This document shows, in pieces, positions 17,081 to 25,836 of a DNA stretch of 64,000 bases. The notes under the pieces are model-generated. The model was not told where the DNA came from and made no database searches. It saw nothing but the letters and a program-made list of their open reading frames with translations. A program made the translations under genes and the position numbers. Position 1 is the first letter of the stretch; every line of letters starts with the position of its first letter. Source of the stretch: Mobilicoccus sp032056465 (lineage in GTDB: Bacteria; Actinomycetota; Actinomycetes; Actinomycetales; Dermatophilaceae); NCBI RefSeq assembly GCF_032056465.1, contig NZ_DAMBCL010000011.1; one strand, given 5' to 3'.

Positions 17081-18151
17081 TCAGCGGGGGATGAGCACCG
17101 TGTAGTCGAGGTCGAGGACGACGTTCGGCAGGTACTTGCCGGCCCCGTCGCCCTCGGTCTGCCGGTACGGGAAGTCGCCGCACGGCAGGTCCTTGGTGGC
17201 GACCGTGCGCAGCCGCAGCGCGCCGACATCGGTCCGGCCGGGGATCTCGAGACGCTCGAGGACCTCCGACCAGGCGTGGATCGTGTCACCGGCGAACGTG
17301 GGGTTGGCGTGGGAGCCGGCGTTGATCGCGGCGATCGTGAACGCGTTGGCGAGTCCGTTGAAGGACAGCGCCCGGGCCAGGCTGATGATGTGCCCGCCGT
17401 AGATGAGGCGACGCCCGATCCTGCTGTCGTTCTGGGCGAACTGGTTGAAGTGGACCTTGGCCGTGTTCTGGTACAGGCGCGTGGCGAGCATGTGATCGGA
17501 CTCCTCGATCGTCATGCCGTCGACGTGGTCGATCTTCTCGCCGACCTCGTAGTCGCCCCACAGGTGGGGGCTGCCGGAGAGTTCCTTCATCCGTTCGTCG
17601 TAGGAGACGTTCTCGACGGGAACGACGAGGTCCTGGGCCGCGACCGCGCCCGGCAGGTCGGGGATCTGCGCCTCCCCCACCTCGTCGGTGGCGGATCGAC
17701 GGTTCACCATGACCCAGCGGACGTACTCGACGACGGTCTCGCCGTTCTGGTTGGTGCCGACCGAACGCACGTAGACGTTGCCGTTCTTGCCCGAGGAGTT
17801 CGGCTTGAGCCCGATGACCTCCGAGGTCGTGGTGACGGTGTCGCCGGGGTAGAGCGGCACCCCGAACCGGCCGCCCGCGTAGCCGAGGTTGGCGACGGCG
17901 TTGAGCGAGACGTCGGGCACGGACTTGCCGAACACGAGGTGGAAGGCGAGCAGCGCGTCCACGGGCATGCGCGGGTACCCGAGGTCACGGGCGAAGGTGT
18001 CGGCGCTGGTGGCGGCGAACCGGGAGCCGTACAGGCCGGTGTAGAGCGCGACGTCACCGTCGGTGACCGTGCGCGGCGTCGCGTGGACGATGCGCTGTCC
18101 GATCTCGAAGTCCTCGTAGAAGTTTCCGGTCACGTTCTTCATGTCGGCCAC
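17081..18151 (-). CDS. MaoC-family double-hotdog dehydratase (probable mesaconyl-CoA hydratase)
   Basis: 356-residue protein with two hotdog repeats. The first covers roughly residues 5-165 (NFYEDFEIGQRIVHATPRTV, PLYPGDTVTTTSEVIGLKP), the second 205-350 (YEVGEKIDHVDGMTIEESDHM, YGGHIISLARALSFNG, NPTFAGDTIHAWSEVLERL). Length and two-repeat layout match mesaconyl-C1-CoA hydratase, which interconverts mesaconyl-CoA and beta-methylmalyl-CoA. CitE-like lyases that would handle the product are encoded 11 kb downstream, supporting this assignment. GTG at 18151 has GGAGAGG a few bases before it; ATG at 18142 is the alternative. Exact substrate is inference. Confidence 0.82.
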   Translation of the reverse strand: MADMKNVTGNFYEDFEIGQRIVHATPRTVTDGDVALYTGLYGSRFAATSADTFARDLGYPRMPVDALLAFHLVFGKSVPDVSLNAVANLGYAGGRFGVPLYPGDTVTTTSEVIGLKPNSSGKNGNVYVRSVGTNQNGETVVEYVRWVMVNRRSATDEVGEAQIPDLPGAVAAQDLVVPVENVSYDERMKELSGSPHLWGDYEVGEKIDHVDGMTIEESDHMLATRLYQNTAKVHFNQFAQNDSRIGRRLIYGGHIISLARALSFNGLANAFTIAAINAGSHANPTFAGDTIHAWSEVLERLEIPGRTDVGALRLRTVATKDLPCGDFPYRQTEGDGAGKYLPNVVLDLDYTVLIPR

Positions 18152-18371
18152 GTCGCCTCTCCGTCCTGATCCTGCCTCGGGCGTGATCCTGCCTCGGGTC
18201 TCGTGCGCATCGTCGCACCCGTCACCGACAGCCCAGGACCGGCAACGCTGTGTCGCTCGCCTCACCGCTCCCGCGCGCGCCCCGCACGCTCCCCGAGGCA
18301 TCCCGGCGAATCCGGTCGAGGGAAAGGCCGTCCCCGTTCGGGCTACCCGGAGATCCGGTGAGAGTGCCCGG

Positions 18372-18377
18372 TAGGCT
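18372..18377 (+). promoter_or_regulatory. -10 box of a probable leaderless lpdA transcript
   Basis: TAGGCT, six bases (GACCGC), then the ATG at 18384. Confidence 0.55.
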
Positions 18378-18383
18378 GACCGC

Positions 18384-19778
18384 ATGGCTGATCACTACGA
18401 CGTCGTCGTCCTCGGTGCTGGTCCCGGCGGGTATGTCGCCGCCATCCGTGCCGCTCAACTCGGCAAGTCCGTTGCCGTCATCGAGAAGAAGTACTGGGGC
18501 GGGGTCTGCCTCAACGTCGGGTGCATCCCGAGCAAGGCGCTGCTGAAGAACGCCGAGCTCGCCCACACCCTCACGCACGACAAGAAGAAGTACGGCATCG
18601 AGGGCGACGCCACGATGTCCTACGGCCCGACGCACAAGCGCAGCCGCCAGGTCAGCGCGGGGATCGTCAAGGGCGTCCACTTCCTCATGAAGAAGAACAA
18701 GATCACCGAGATCGACGGGTGGGGAACCCTCCAGAAGGGCAACTCGATCACGGTCGAGGGCGACAAGGGCACGACCGAGGTCACCTACGACGACCTCATC
18801 ATCGCCACCGGCGCCGTCGTGCGCACGATGGGCATCGAGCTCAGCGAGAACGTCGTCACCTACGAGGAGCAGATCCTCGACGAGAACCTTCCCGGCAGCA
18901 TCATCATCGGTGGATCCGGCGCCATCGGTGTCGAGTTCGCCTACGTCATGGCCAACTTCGGCGTCGACGTGACGATCGTCGAGTTCGTCGACCGCATGGT
19001 GCCCACCGAGGACGCGGACGTGTCCAAGGAGCTCCTCAAGCACTACAAGAAGCTCGGGGTCAAGGTCATGACCGGCACGAAGGTCGAGTCCGTCGAGGAC
19101 ACGGGCTCGGGCGTCAAGGTCACGGTCTCCCCCGCGGCGGGGGGCGACAGCCAGGTGCTCGAGGCCGACAAGATGCTGTGTGCCTTCGGGTTCCAGCCCC
19201 GCACCGAGGGCTTCGGCCTCGAGAACCTCGGCGTCGAGCTGACCGAGCGCGGCGCGATCCAGATCGACGAGTACATGCGCACGAACGTCGACCACGTCTA
19301 CGCGATCGGCGACGTGACGGCCAAGCTCATGCTCGCCCACGTCGCCGAGTCCATGGGCATCGTCGCCGCCGAGACCATCGCGGGCGCCGAGACGATGGCG
19401 ATCGACTACGACTTCATCCCGCGGGCGACCTACTGTCACCCGCAGATCGCCTCGATGGGCTACAGCGAGCAGCAGGCGAAGGACAAGGGCTTCGACGTCA
19501 AGACGGCCTCGTTCCCGTTCACGGCCAACGGCAAGGCCCAGGGCCTCGGCGACGGCGTCGGGTTCGTCAAGGTCGTCGCCGATGCGAAGTACGACGAGAT
19601 CCTCGGCTGCCACATGATCGGCCCCGACGTCACCGAGCTCCTTCCGGCGGTCAACGTGGCCAAGCAGTGGGACCTCACGGCCGACGAGGTCTCCCGCACC
19701 GTCTTCGCCCACCCGACGCTCGGCGAGGCCCTCAAGGAGGCCATGCACGGCATCGCGGGCCACATGATCAACTTCTAA
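18384..19778 (+). CDS. lpdA: Dihydrolipoyl dehydrogenase (E3)
   Basis: 464-residue FAD-dependent pyridine nucleotide-disulfide oxidoreductase. It reoxidises dihydrolipoamide in 2-oxoacid dehydrogenase complexes and, in actinobacteria, also serves antioxidant systems. FAD motif GAGPGGYVAAIRAAQLG at residues 9-25, redox disulfide GGVCLNVGCIPSK at about 37-49, NAD motif IGGSGAIGVEFAYVMANFG near 174, second FAD site YAIGDVT, and C-terminal catalytic HPTLGEALKEA. Length is that of a full E3. It is not beside genes for E1/E2 subunits, so it is probably the general cellular enzyme. Leaderless start at ATG 18384. Confidence 0.95.
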   Translation: MADHYDVVVLGAGPGGYVAAIRAAQLGKSVAVIEKKYWGGVCLNVGCIPSKALLKNAELAHTLTHDKKKYGIEGDATMSYGPTHKRSRQVSAGIVKGVHFLMKKNKITEIDGWGTLQKGNSITVEGDKGTTEVTYDDLIIATGAVVRTMGIELSENVVTYEEQILDENLPGSIIIGGSGAIGVEFAYVMANFGVDVTIVEFVDRMVPTEDADVSKELLKHYKKLGVKVMTGTKVESVEDTGSGVKVTVSPAAGGDSQVLEADKMLCAFGFQPRTEGFGLENLGVELTERGAIQIDEYMRTNVDHVYAIGDVTAKLMLAHVAESMGIVAAETIAGAETMAIDYDFIPRATYCHPQIASMGYSEQQAKDKGFDVKTASFPFTANGKAQGLGDGVGFVKVVADAKYDEILGCHMIGPDVTELLPAVNVAKQWDLTADEVSRTVFAHPTLGEALKEAMHGIAGHMINF

Positions 19779-19810
19779 CCCCTCGGTCCGCGAGGAGCAC
19801 CGCACGATCG

Positions 19811-19848
19811 ACGCCCCCGGCTCGACCCCTCGGTCGCGTCGGGGGCGT
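19811..19848. terminator. Hairpin between lpdA and a TetR gene
   Basis: ACGCCCCCG pairs with CGGGGGCGT across a 20-base loop, 32 bases after the lpdA stop and 42 before the convergent TetR stop. There is no U-tract, as is usual for high-GC actinobacteria. Confidence 0.45.
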
Positions 19849-19889
19849 TCGGTGCCCCGGGGGCGACGTACCCGTCTCGACGCCGGACC

Positions 19890-20516
19890 TCAGTCGGCCG
19901 GGGTCTCCTCGTGGCGACGGCAGGGACGGGGGAACGCGCGGCGGGTGGCCTCGGCGAGGACGGCCTCCCCCGGGTAGGTCGGGTCGACGAGCATCACCGC
20001 GGCGGCGCCGAGGACCGCGGCCCACAGCTCGTCGGCCACGGCGACCTCGTCGGCCTCCGGTGCGACCTCGCCGCAGAGTCGGGCGTTGGCGACGACTCCC
20101 CGCAGGCGCCCGCGAAGGGCCCGGTCGTCCTCGCGCGCGACGGCGGCGAGAGCCTCCGAGCGTGCGGCCAGCACCTGGAATTCGGCGCGGGCCAGGCAGT
20201 CCCGGCGGTTCTCGGGGACGGGGAGGAACGACGTGAGCGCGGTCGTGCACATCGTGCGGATGGACTCCTCACGCCGCTCACCGACGTCGACGATCGCCGC
20301 CACCCGCCGCTCCATCGAGGACAGCAGTTCCGCGTAGGCCCGGTGGACGAGCAGATCCTTGCCCGGGAAGTAATGCTGCACCAGCCCGACCGAGACCCCC
20401 GAGCGGGCCGCCACGGCCGCGATCGTCACCCGCCCGAGCCCCTCCTGACGGGCGATGTCCACCGCCGCCGCGGCGATCTCGGTCCGTCGTCGTTCGTGAT
20501 CCGCCATCCTCACCAT
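19890..20516 (-). CDS. TetR-family regulator, divergent from a membrane serine hydrolase
   Basis: 208-residue repressor-type protein: helix-turn-helix in residues about 5-55 (RRTEIAAAAVDIARQEG, VTIAAVAARSGVSVGLVQ, HYFPGKD), then a helical effector domain. Two starts are possible, 20516 and 20507. I chose 20516 because TATGGT lies exactly six bases before it. The open frame to 20558 would run through the operator. The 34-bp gap to the divergent gene contains palindromes, so the protein probably represses itself and the hydrolase gene. Confidence 0.88.
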   Translation of the reverse strand: MVRMADHERRRTEIAAAAVDIARQEGLGRVTIAAVAARSGVSVGLVQHYFPGKDLLVHRAYAELLSSMERRVAAIVDVGERREESIRTMCTTALTSFLPVPENRRDCLARAEFQVLAARSEALAAVAREDDRALRGRLRGVVANARLCGEVAPEADEVAVADELWAAVLGAAAVMLVDPTYPGEAVLAEATRRAFPRPCRRHEETPAD

Positions 20517-20522
20517 GCCCAC

Positions 20523-20554
20523 ACCATACGTCCATATGGTCCAATACCGTATGG
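20523..20554. promoter_or_regulatory. Divergent promoter/operator between TetR and serine hydrolase genes
   Basis: CCATACG (20524-20530) and CGTATGG (20548-20554) form a 7-bp inverted repeat with a 17-base spacer; CCATATGG (20532-20539) is a perfect palindrome between them. TATGGT boxes on both strands (20523-20528 minus, 20535-20540 plus) are likely -10 sites. A TetR bound here would block both promoters. Confidence 0.6.
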
Positions 20555-21870
20555 GCATTCAATTCCAACGGACGCTGCTGCTCCCGATGCTGCTCGTCGC
20601 CCTCCTCGCGTCCGTGTTCGCGGCGCCCGCCTCCGCGGACGACGGCTCGAGCCTCGCAAGCGAGGCGGCTCGGGTGGGCGTGCCCGGTGGAGTGGTGGCG
20701 CACCTCGAGCGCGGACGGGTGACGCACGTCGAGGCCTTCGGTCGCGCCGACCCGACCGATCGGTTCCTCTTCGGATCGGTCTCCAAGCCGATCGCCGCGG
20801 CGGTGGCCCAGGATCTCGCCGACGCCGGTCGCCTCGACCTCGGCAGACCCGTCGGCGAGTCGGTCCGCGGTGGGCCCGACGTCCCCGCACGGTCCCTGCT
20901 CGACCACACCGCCGGACTCGACTTCGGTGCAGACGTGCTCGACGTCGACCGGCCGGGCACCACGGCGACCCGGCTGCTCGCCGAGCTCCCGCCTCCCGCC
21001 CTGTCGGCGGCTGGGACCCATCACTACTCGAGCCTCGGGTACGTCTACCTCCAGGCGCTGATCGAGCAGGCGTCGGGGACCGACTACGGCACGGCACTCC
21101 GGCACGCCGTCCCGAGCACGCGCATCGGGGCCTCCGCGCGCGAATGCGGCGACCTCGCGACCCCGCACCGGTTCGTCGGCCCCTGGGCGGTCTCGCAGCC
21201 GGGACCCTACGACGGCGCGGGCGCCGCCTACGGCTACACGTGCGGGAGCATCGAGGATCTCGCGCGATTCGCCGAACGGCACCTCGCCGACCCCACGCTC
21301 GCCGATCCGACCCCGACGGGCCGCGCGGGGACCACGTACGCCGACGGATGGCGTCTCACCACGGAGGCCGACGGCGGACTCACCCACTGGCACACCGGCA
21401 CGGTGCCGGGGTACTTCAGCGGCGTCTTCCTCGACCCCGCCGGCGGCCGGGGCGCCGTCGTGCTGCTCAGCGCGTCCGGGTTCCTCCACGAGGAGCAACT
21501 CGCCGCGCTCGTGCGGAACGAGTACGACCGGGTGACCGGTCGCCGGGTCACGACGGTCCCGGCGGCGCCCTGGGCCCTCGCCCCGGTCGTCGCCTGCCTC
21601 GCCGGCGCGGTGCTCCTGATCCTGTCGCTCTCCCGGCGATCGACACGGCGTGGTCGTCGCCGGGTTCTCGCGTGGGGCACCCTCGGGCTCGCCATGCTCG
21701 GGATCGTCGCGGTCCTCATGTTCGCCGGCCCCTACCCACCCCGCTACGTGTGGTTGTGGGAACCCGGCTTCGCCGTGGCCTGGGGGCTCACGATCCTGGC
21801 CGCCGCCGTGGGCGTGGCGACCTCCCTCCGTCGGCGCGACGACCCGACCTCCTCGACCGACGTGGGGTGA
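20551..21870 (+). CDS. Membrane-anchored serine hydrolase (beta-lactamase/class C family)
   Basis: 439-residue exported protein. An N-terminal signal sequence (FQRTLLLPMLLVALLASVFAA, ending near the ASA-D site at residue 30) is followed by a serine beta-lactamase/esterase domain: FGSVSKPIAAA holds the SxxK nucleophile, HYSSLGYVYL is the second motif (Tyr with Ser where Asn is usual), and HTGTVPGYF is the third. Three transmembrane helices close the protein (about residues 335-355, 370-390 and 405-425). Members are D-Ala-D-Ala peptidases or esterases; substrate unknown. ATG 20551 is chosen for the signal peptide; earlier ATGs lie in the operator. Confidence 0.85.
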   Translation: MGIQFQRTLLLPMLLVALLASVFAAPASADDGSSLASEAARVGVPGGVVAHLERGRVTHVEAFGRADPTDRFLFGSVSKPIAAAVAQDLADAGRLDLGRPVGESVRGGPDVPARSLLDHTAGLDFGADVLDVDRPGTTATRLLAELPPPALSAAGTHHYSSLGYVYLQALIEQASGTDYGTALRHAVPSTRIGASARECGDLATPHRFVGPWAVSQPGPYDGAGAAYGYTCGSIEDLARFAERHLADPTLADPTPTGRAGTTYADGWRLTTEADGGLTHWHTGTVPGYFSGVFLDPAGGRGAVVLLSASGFLHEEQLAALVRNEYDRVTGRRVTTVPAAPWALAPVVACLAGAVLLILSLSRRSTRRGRRRVLAWGTLGLAMLGIVAVLMFAGPYPPRYVWLWEPGFAVAWGLTILAAAVGVATSLRRRDDPTSSTDVG

Positions 21871-21897
21871 CGCGGTCCCGGGTGACACGATCGGGGC

Positions 21898-22554
21898 ATG
21901 GACCTCACCGTCGAGACAGTGCAGGGCCCGGGCCGACTCGTCGTCGCCGAGGCCACGGGCGCGCCGAGCACCGTGCTCCTCCTCGGGCACGGCGCCGGGG
22001 GCGGTGTCGAGGCCTTCGACCTCCGGGCTCTCGCGGACGTCCTGCCCGCCGCCGGCGTCACCGTCGTGCGGTACTCCCAGCCGTGGCGCGAGGCGGGGCG
22101 CAAGGTCGCGGTGAGCCCGCCTCGCCTCGACGAGGCCTGGGCCCCTGCCGTCGAGGCCGTCGCGACGCGGTGGCCCTCGCTGCCGCTCGTCGTCGGTGGA
22201 CGCAGCGCAGGCGCGCGCGTCGCCTGCCGCTGGGCCGCCACACACGAGGTCGTGGGCGTGGTCGCGCTCTCGTTCCCGTTGCACCCACCGGGCCGGCCGG
22301 AGGCGTCCCGCGTCGACGAACTCGCGGGCGCGCGGGCCCCGCTGCTCGTCGTGCAGGGCGAGTCCGATCCGTTCGGCCGGCCGGGCGAGATCCGGGACGC
22401 CATCGACGCCGCCGACCACGCCGGGGACCGCACCCTCGTCGAGGTGCCCGGCGCGAGGCACGGCCTCGAACCTCACCGCGTCGGCGACGACCCGGCGACC
22501 CGGGTGGCGGCGATCGTCGACCCGGTGCGGGAGTTCCTCACCCGCGTCGGTTGA
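21898..22554 (+). CDS. Alpha/beta hydrolase (KANL3/Tex30-like)
   Basis: 218-residue cytosolic alpha/beta hydrolase. LLGHGAGGGVEAFDL forms the oxyanion region, GGRSAGARVA (about residue 100) the nucleophile elbow, VQGESDPFG the acid loop, and GARHGLEP the catalytic His. This layout is the KANL3/Tex30 subgroup with unknown substrates. ATG 21898 lies 28 bases after the serine hydrolase stop, so the two could share a transcript, though CACGAT six bases before the ATG might give a weak leaderless promoter. Confidence 0.82.
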   Translation: MDLTVETVQGPGRLVVAEATGAPSTVLLLGHGAGGGVEAFDLRALADVLPAAGVTVVRYSQPWREAGRKVAVSPPRLDEAWAPAVEAVATRWPSLPLVVGGRSAGARVACRWAATHEVVGVVALSFPLHPPGRPEASRVDELAGARAPLLVVQGESDPFGRPGEIRDAIDAADHAGDRTLVEVPGARHGLEPHRVGDDPATRVAAIVDPVREFLTRVG

Positions 22555-22573
22555 CACCTGCTCCGCGACCGCC

Positions 22574-24187
22574 TCACTCGGCGACGCGAGCCCCTCGGCG
22601 CAGGGCGGCGGCCGTCGCACGGCTCTGTCGGCGGGAACGACCGCGAGGCACCTGGCGACCGAAGTAGGACCCGAGGCTGACGCCGCCGGCGATGGCGAGT
22701 CCGGTCGCCCCCGCCGTCATGAGCAGGGTCGGGCCGTGGGTCGCGGGCGTGAGGATCGGCGTCGGTTCGACGACGTAGTACAGGCCGCGGTAGACCATGC
22801 CGCCGGGGAGGAACGCGACGATGCCCGAGGTGCTGATCGCGAGCGAGGGCACCTTGAACAGCCACGCGGTGGGCTGCGACACGAAGCCGATGACGAGACA
22901 CGCGAGGGCCGTCGCCGGGATCGCGCCGAGCCCAGACCGCATGAGCGCGGCATACGTGGCCCACCCGAGCAGACCCATCGCGACCGACACGAGGATCGTG
23001 CGCGAGCCGGCGTAGCAGCCGATCGCGAACGACAGGGCGATGACGGCGACGGCGACGAGCTGCACGAGGAAGGACGCGGCGAGGTCGCCCTTCGGCAGGA
23101 TGTAGGCGGGCACGCCGAGCCATGAGGCCACCGAGATGATCGACAGGACACCCACGAGGATGCCGAGCGTCAGCGTGAAGACCTCGAACGATCGCGCCCC
23201 GGCGGTGACGTAATAGCCGTCGATCGCGTCCTGGGCCGCACCGACGACCGAGAGGCCCGCGAGGAGCACGACGATGCCGGTGGCGACGAGCACCGAGGGT
23301 CTCATCTGGTCGGCGAACGGGAGCCCGTAGCCCTGCGCGGCGACGATCGCCATCGCGACGGCGGTCGGGATGGCACCGCCGAGCATCTGGCAGAAGAACG
23401 CGGCGAGGCGCCGGCGCCCCGCCCACAACAACGCCCGGTCGACGATGCCGGAGATGACGACCGCGAAGAGGATCTCGTAGAGGTGCCCGCCGATGAGGGC
23501 GGCGACTCCGCCACCGAGGAGGAGGAACGAGAACGTGATGAACCCTCGGCGGTACAGGTGTGGCCGCCTCATGATCGAGACGAACCGTTCCTGCGCCTCC
23601 TCCAGCGGCAACCCCTCGTCGGTGATCTCCCGGACGAGCTCATGCGTGGCCGCGAGCCGCTCGTAGTCCGGCACCCGGGTGCGCACGATGCGGATCATCG
23701 TCACGGGGTCCTCGAACGCGCCCCGGTGGTGGGTGACCGCGACCGAGGTGAACGTGACGTCGACGTGGACGGCCCTCAACCCGTAGGCCGAGGTGACCGC
23801 GAGGACGTAGGAGGTGACGTCCGCGGCCGAGGCGCCCGTCGACAGCGTCGACTCGGCGATCCGCATCGCGAGGTCGATGACGGCGCGCGACCGGGCCTTC
23901 TCGATACCGCCGGTGATCTCGCTGAGGTCGAGTCCCCACGTGGGCGCATCGGCGGCGCGGACCGCGTTCTTGGCGAGCCGGAGGATCGAGGCGGCCTGGG
24001 GGGCGCGCTGCGTCGGCTTCTCCGGCCCGCGATCCCTCACGGCGGAGTCGAGCAGTCCCTCGTCGACGACGGCGAACACCTGGCTGGGCGGGTCGTCGGA
24101 GACGCCGACGAGCTCGGGGTTGACCTGAGACTTCGACGAGGGCGGGGCGGTGGGGAACTGCTCGGTCACGTCCTCACTGTGGGCCAT
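22574..24187 (-). CDS. thrE: Threonine/serine exporter family protein (ThrE-like)
   Basis: 537-residue membrane protein. Residues about 70-240 are the cytosolic ThrE domain (AKNAVRAADAPTWGLDLSEITGG, quoted in part), and residues about 240-500 carry around ten transmembrane helices split between ThrE and ThrE2 halves. The motif YRGLYYVVEPTP near the end is typical. ThrE exports threonine and serine in Corynebacterium. ATG 24187 gives a 70-residue polar N-terminus; starts a few codons later are possible. The open frame further upstream is antisense to the aminopeptidase gene. Divergent from that gene with an 81-bp gap. Confidence 0.87.
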   Translation of the reverse strand: MAHSEDVTEQFPTAPPSSKSQVNPELVGVSDDPPSQVFAVVDEGLLDSAVRDRGPEKPTQRAPQAASILRLAKNAVRAADAPTWGLDLSEITGGIEKARSRAVIDLAMRIAESTLSTGASAADVTSYVLAVTSAYGLRAVHVDVTFTSVAVTHHRGAFEDPVTMIRIVRTRVPDYERLAATHELVREITDEGLPLEEAQERFVSIMRRPHLYRRGFITFSFLLLGGGVAALIGGHLYEILFAVVISGIVDRALLWAGRRRLAAFFCQMLGGAIPTAVAMAIVAAQGYGLPFADQMRPSVLVATGIVVLLAGLSVVGAAQDAIDGYYVTAGARSFEVFTLTLGILVGVLSIISVASWLGVPAYILPKGDLAASFLVQLVAVAVIALSFAIGCYAGSRTILVSVAMGLLGWATYAALMRSGLGAIPATALACLVIGFVSQPTAWLFKVPSLAISTSGIVAFLPGGMVYRGLYYVVEPTPILTPATHGPTLLMTAGATGLAIAGGVSLGSYFGRQVPRGRSRRQSRATAAALRRGARVAE

Positions 24188-24268
24188 CGCCGCGAGGCCC
24201 GGCAAACCCGCTCGCGTGCGCCCGGGATCCGCCGGTGGAGGCCGTGCGCGCCGTGTGAGGATGGCGAG

Positions 24269-25783
24269 ATGAGCGAGAAGCAGCCGACGAAGCCCGACCA
24301 CCGCAGCCGCCCGAACAACGAGCAGTTCAAGACCTTCATCGCCTCCGGGTGGGCGCCCCGTCCGACCGACCTCCCCGAGCAGGCCGAGGTCGCGCGATGG
24401 ACGCCCGCGCGTCGCGCCGTCGTGTCCGAGGCATTCCCCGGCGAACGGCTCGTGATGCCCGCCGGCGGGCTCAAGGTGCGCAGCAACGACTGTGACTACG
24501 TCTTCCGCCCCCACACCGCGTTCTCTCACCTCACGGGGCTCGGCGCCGACCGCGAGCCCGACGCGGTCCTCGTCCTCGAACCCTCCGAGGAGGGCGGGCA
24601 CGACCCCATCCTGTACTTCCGGCCCCTCGCGCCCCGGGACTCCGAGGAGTTCTTCGCCGACTCCCGCTACGGCGAGTTCTGGGTGGGGTCGCGCCCGACG
24701 CTCGAGTCGATGGCGGCCGAGCTCGGCATGGAGACGCGGCACATCGATCAGTTGGGCGACGCCCTCGCCAAGGATGCCGGGCAGGTCGCGCTGCGCGTCG
24801 TCGCCGAGGCCGACGCCGATGTCGCCGCGCTCGTGGAGAAGGTGCGCGCCGAATCCGGTCTCGGCACCACCGAGGCCCAGCTCACGGCCGCGGCCGAGGC
24901 CGACGCCGAGCTCGCCCGCACGTGTTCGACGATGCGCCTGGTCAAGGACGACTGGGAGAAGGACCAGATGCGCCTCGCCTGCGAGGGGACGGCGCGGGCG
25001 TTCGACGCCGTCGTCGCGGACCTGCCCGAGGCCAAGAAGCGGGGCCGTGGCGAGCGCTGGGTCGAGGGTGTCTTCGGCCTCCACGCGCGCCACCACGGCA
25101 ACGGTGTCGGCTACGACTCCATCTGCGCGGCGGGCGACCACGCGAACACGCTCCACTGGATCCGCAACACCGGCGACCTGCGCGACGGCGACCTGCTCCT
25201 GCTCGACGCGGGCATCGAGGTCGACTCGCTCTTCACCGCGGACGTCACCCGCACCCTGCCGATCTCGGGGCGCTTCTCGGACGTGCAGCGCCGCATCTAC
25301 GAGGCCGTGTACGCCGCCCAGCAGGCCGGGATCGCCGCCTGCCGTCCGGGCAACCACTTCAAGGACGTCCACGCCGCCGCCATCCGCGTGATCGCCGAGC
25401 ACCTGCACAAGTGGGGACTGCTGCCCGAGGGCGTCGACGTCGAGGCCACCCTGGACACCGACACGGGCCAGTACCACCGCCGCTGGATGGTCCACGGCAC
25501 GAGTCACCACCTCGGCATGGACGTCCACGACTGCGCCCAGGCCCTTCGTGAGGACTACATGGACGCCGAGCTGCGCCCCGGCATGGTGCTCACGGTCGAG
25601 CCGGGCCTGTACTTCAAGGCCGACGACCAGCTCGCGCCCGAGGAGTTCCGTGGGATCGGCGTGCGCATCGAAGACGACATCCTCATCACCGAGGACGGCT
25701 GCGAGAACCTCTCGGCGATGATCCCCAGCCGCGCCGACGACGTCGAGGCGTGGATGGCGCGGATCCTCGACGCCGGCGCCTGA
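24269..25783 (+). CDS. pepP: Aminopeptidase P family protein (M24B Xaa-Pro peptidase)
   Basis: 504-residue dinuclear metallopeptidase that removes an N-terminal residue preceding proline. An N-terminal creatinase-like domain (residues about 40-230) precedes the pita-bread domain with all five metal ligands in place: LLDAGIEVDS, TADVTRTL, HGTSHHLGMDVHD, LTVEPGLYF and GVRIEDDILIT. ATG 24269 begins MSEKQPTKP and is preceded by GAGGAT six bases upstream, a weak leaderless-type box. A complete, cytosolic enzyme. Confidence 0.93.
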   Translation: MSEKQPTKPDHRSRPNNEQFKTFIASGWAPRPTDLPEQAEVARWTPARRAVVSEAFPGERLVMPAGGLKVRSNDCDYVFRPHTAFSHLTGLGADREPDAVLVLEPSEEGGHDPILYFRPLAPRDSEEFFADSRYGEFWVGSRPTLESMAAELGMETRHIDQLGDALAKDAGQVALRVVAEADADVAALVEKVRAESGLGTTEAQLTAAAEADAELARTCSTMRLVKDDWEKDQMRLACEGTARAFDAVVADLPEAKKRGRGERWVEGVFGLHARHHGNGVGYDSICAAGDHANTLHWIRNTGDLRDGDLLLLDAGIEVDSLFTADVTRTLPISGRFSDVQRRIYEAVYAAQQAGIAACRPGNHFKDVHAAAIRVIAEHLHKWGLLPEGVDVEATLDTDTGQYHRRWMVHGTSHHLGMDVHDCAQALREDYMDAELRPGMVLTVEPGLYFKADDQLAPEEFRGIGVRIEDDILITEDGCENLSAMIPSRADDVEAWMARILDAGA

Positions 25784-25815
25784 CCGCTCCGGCTGCCCCG
25801 CCGGTCGGGCGGGTC

Positions 25816-25836
25816 GCCCCGCCGATCAGGCGGGGC
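25816..25836. terminator. Hairpin at the convergent pepP / stress-protein ends
   Basis: GCCCCGCC, loop GATCA, GGCGGGGC. The loop contains the stop codon of the minus-strand gene, and the site lies 33 bases after the pepP stop. Confidence 0.5.

Noticed and set aside
22574..25528. 984-codon frame as a giant exporter
   Set aside because: Only the part from 24187 is ThrE-like; the rest is antisense to aminopeptidase P.
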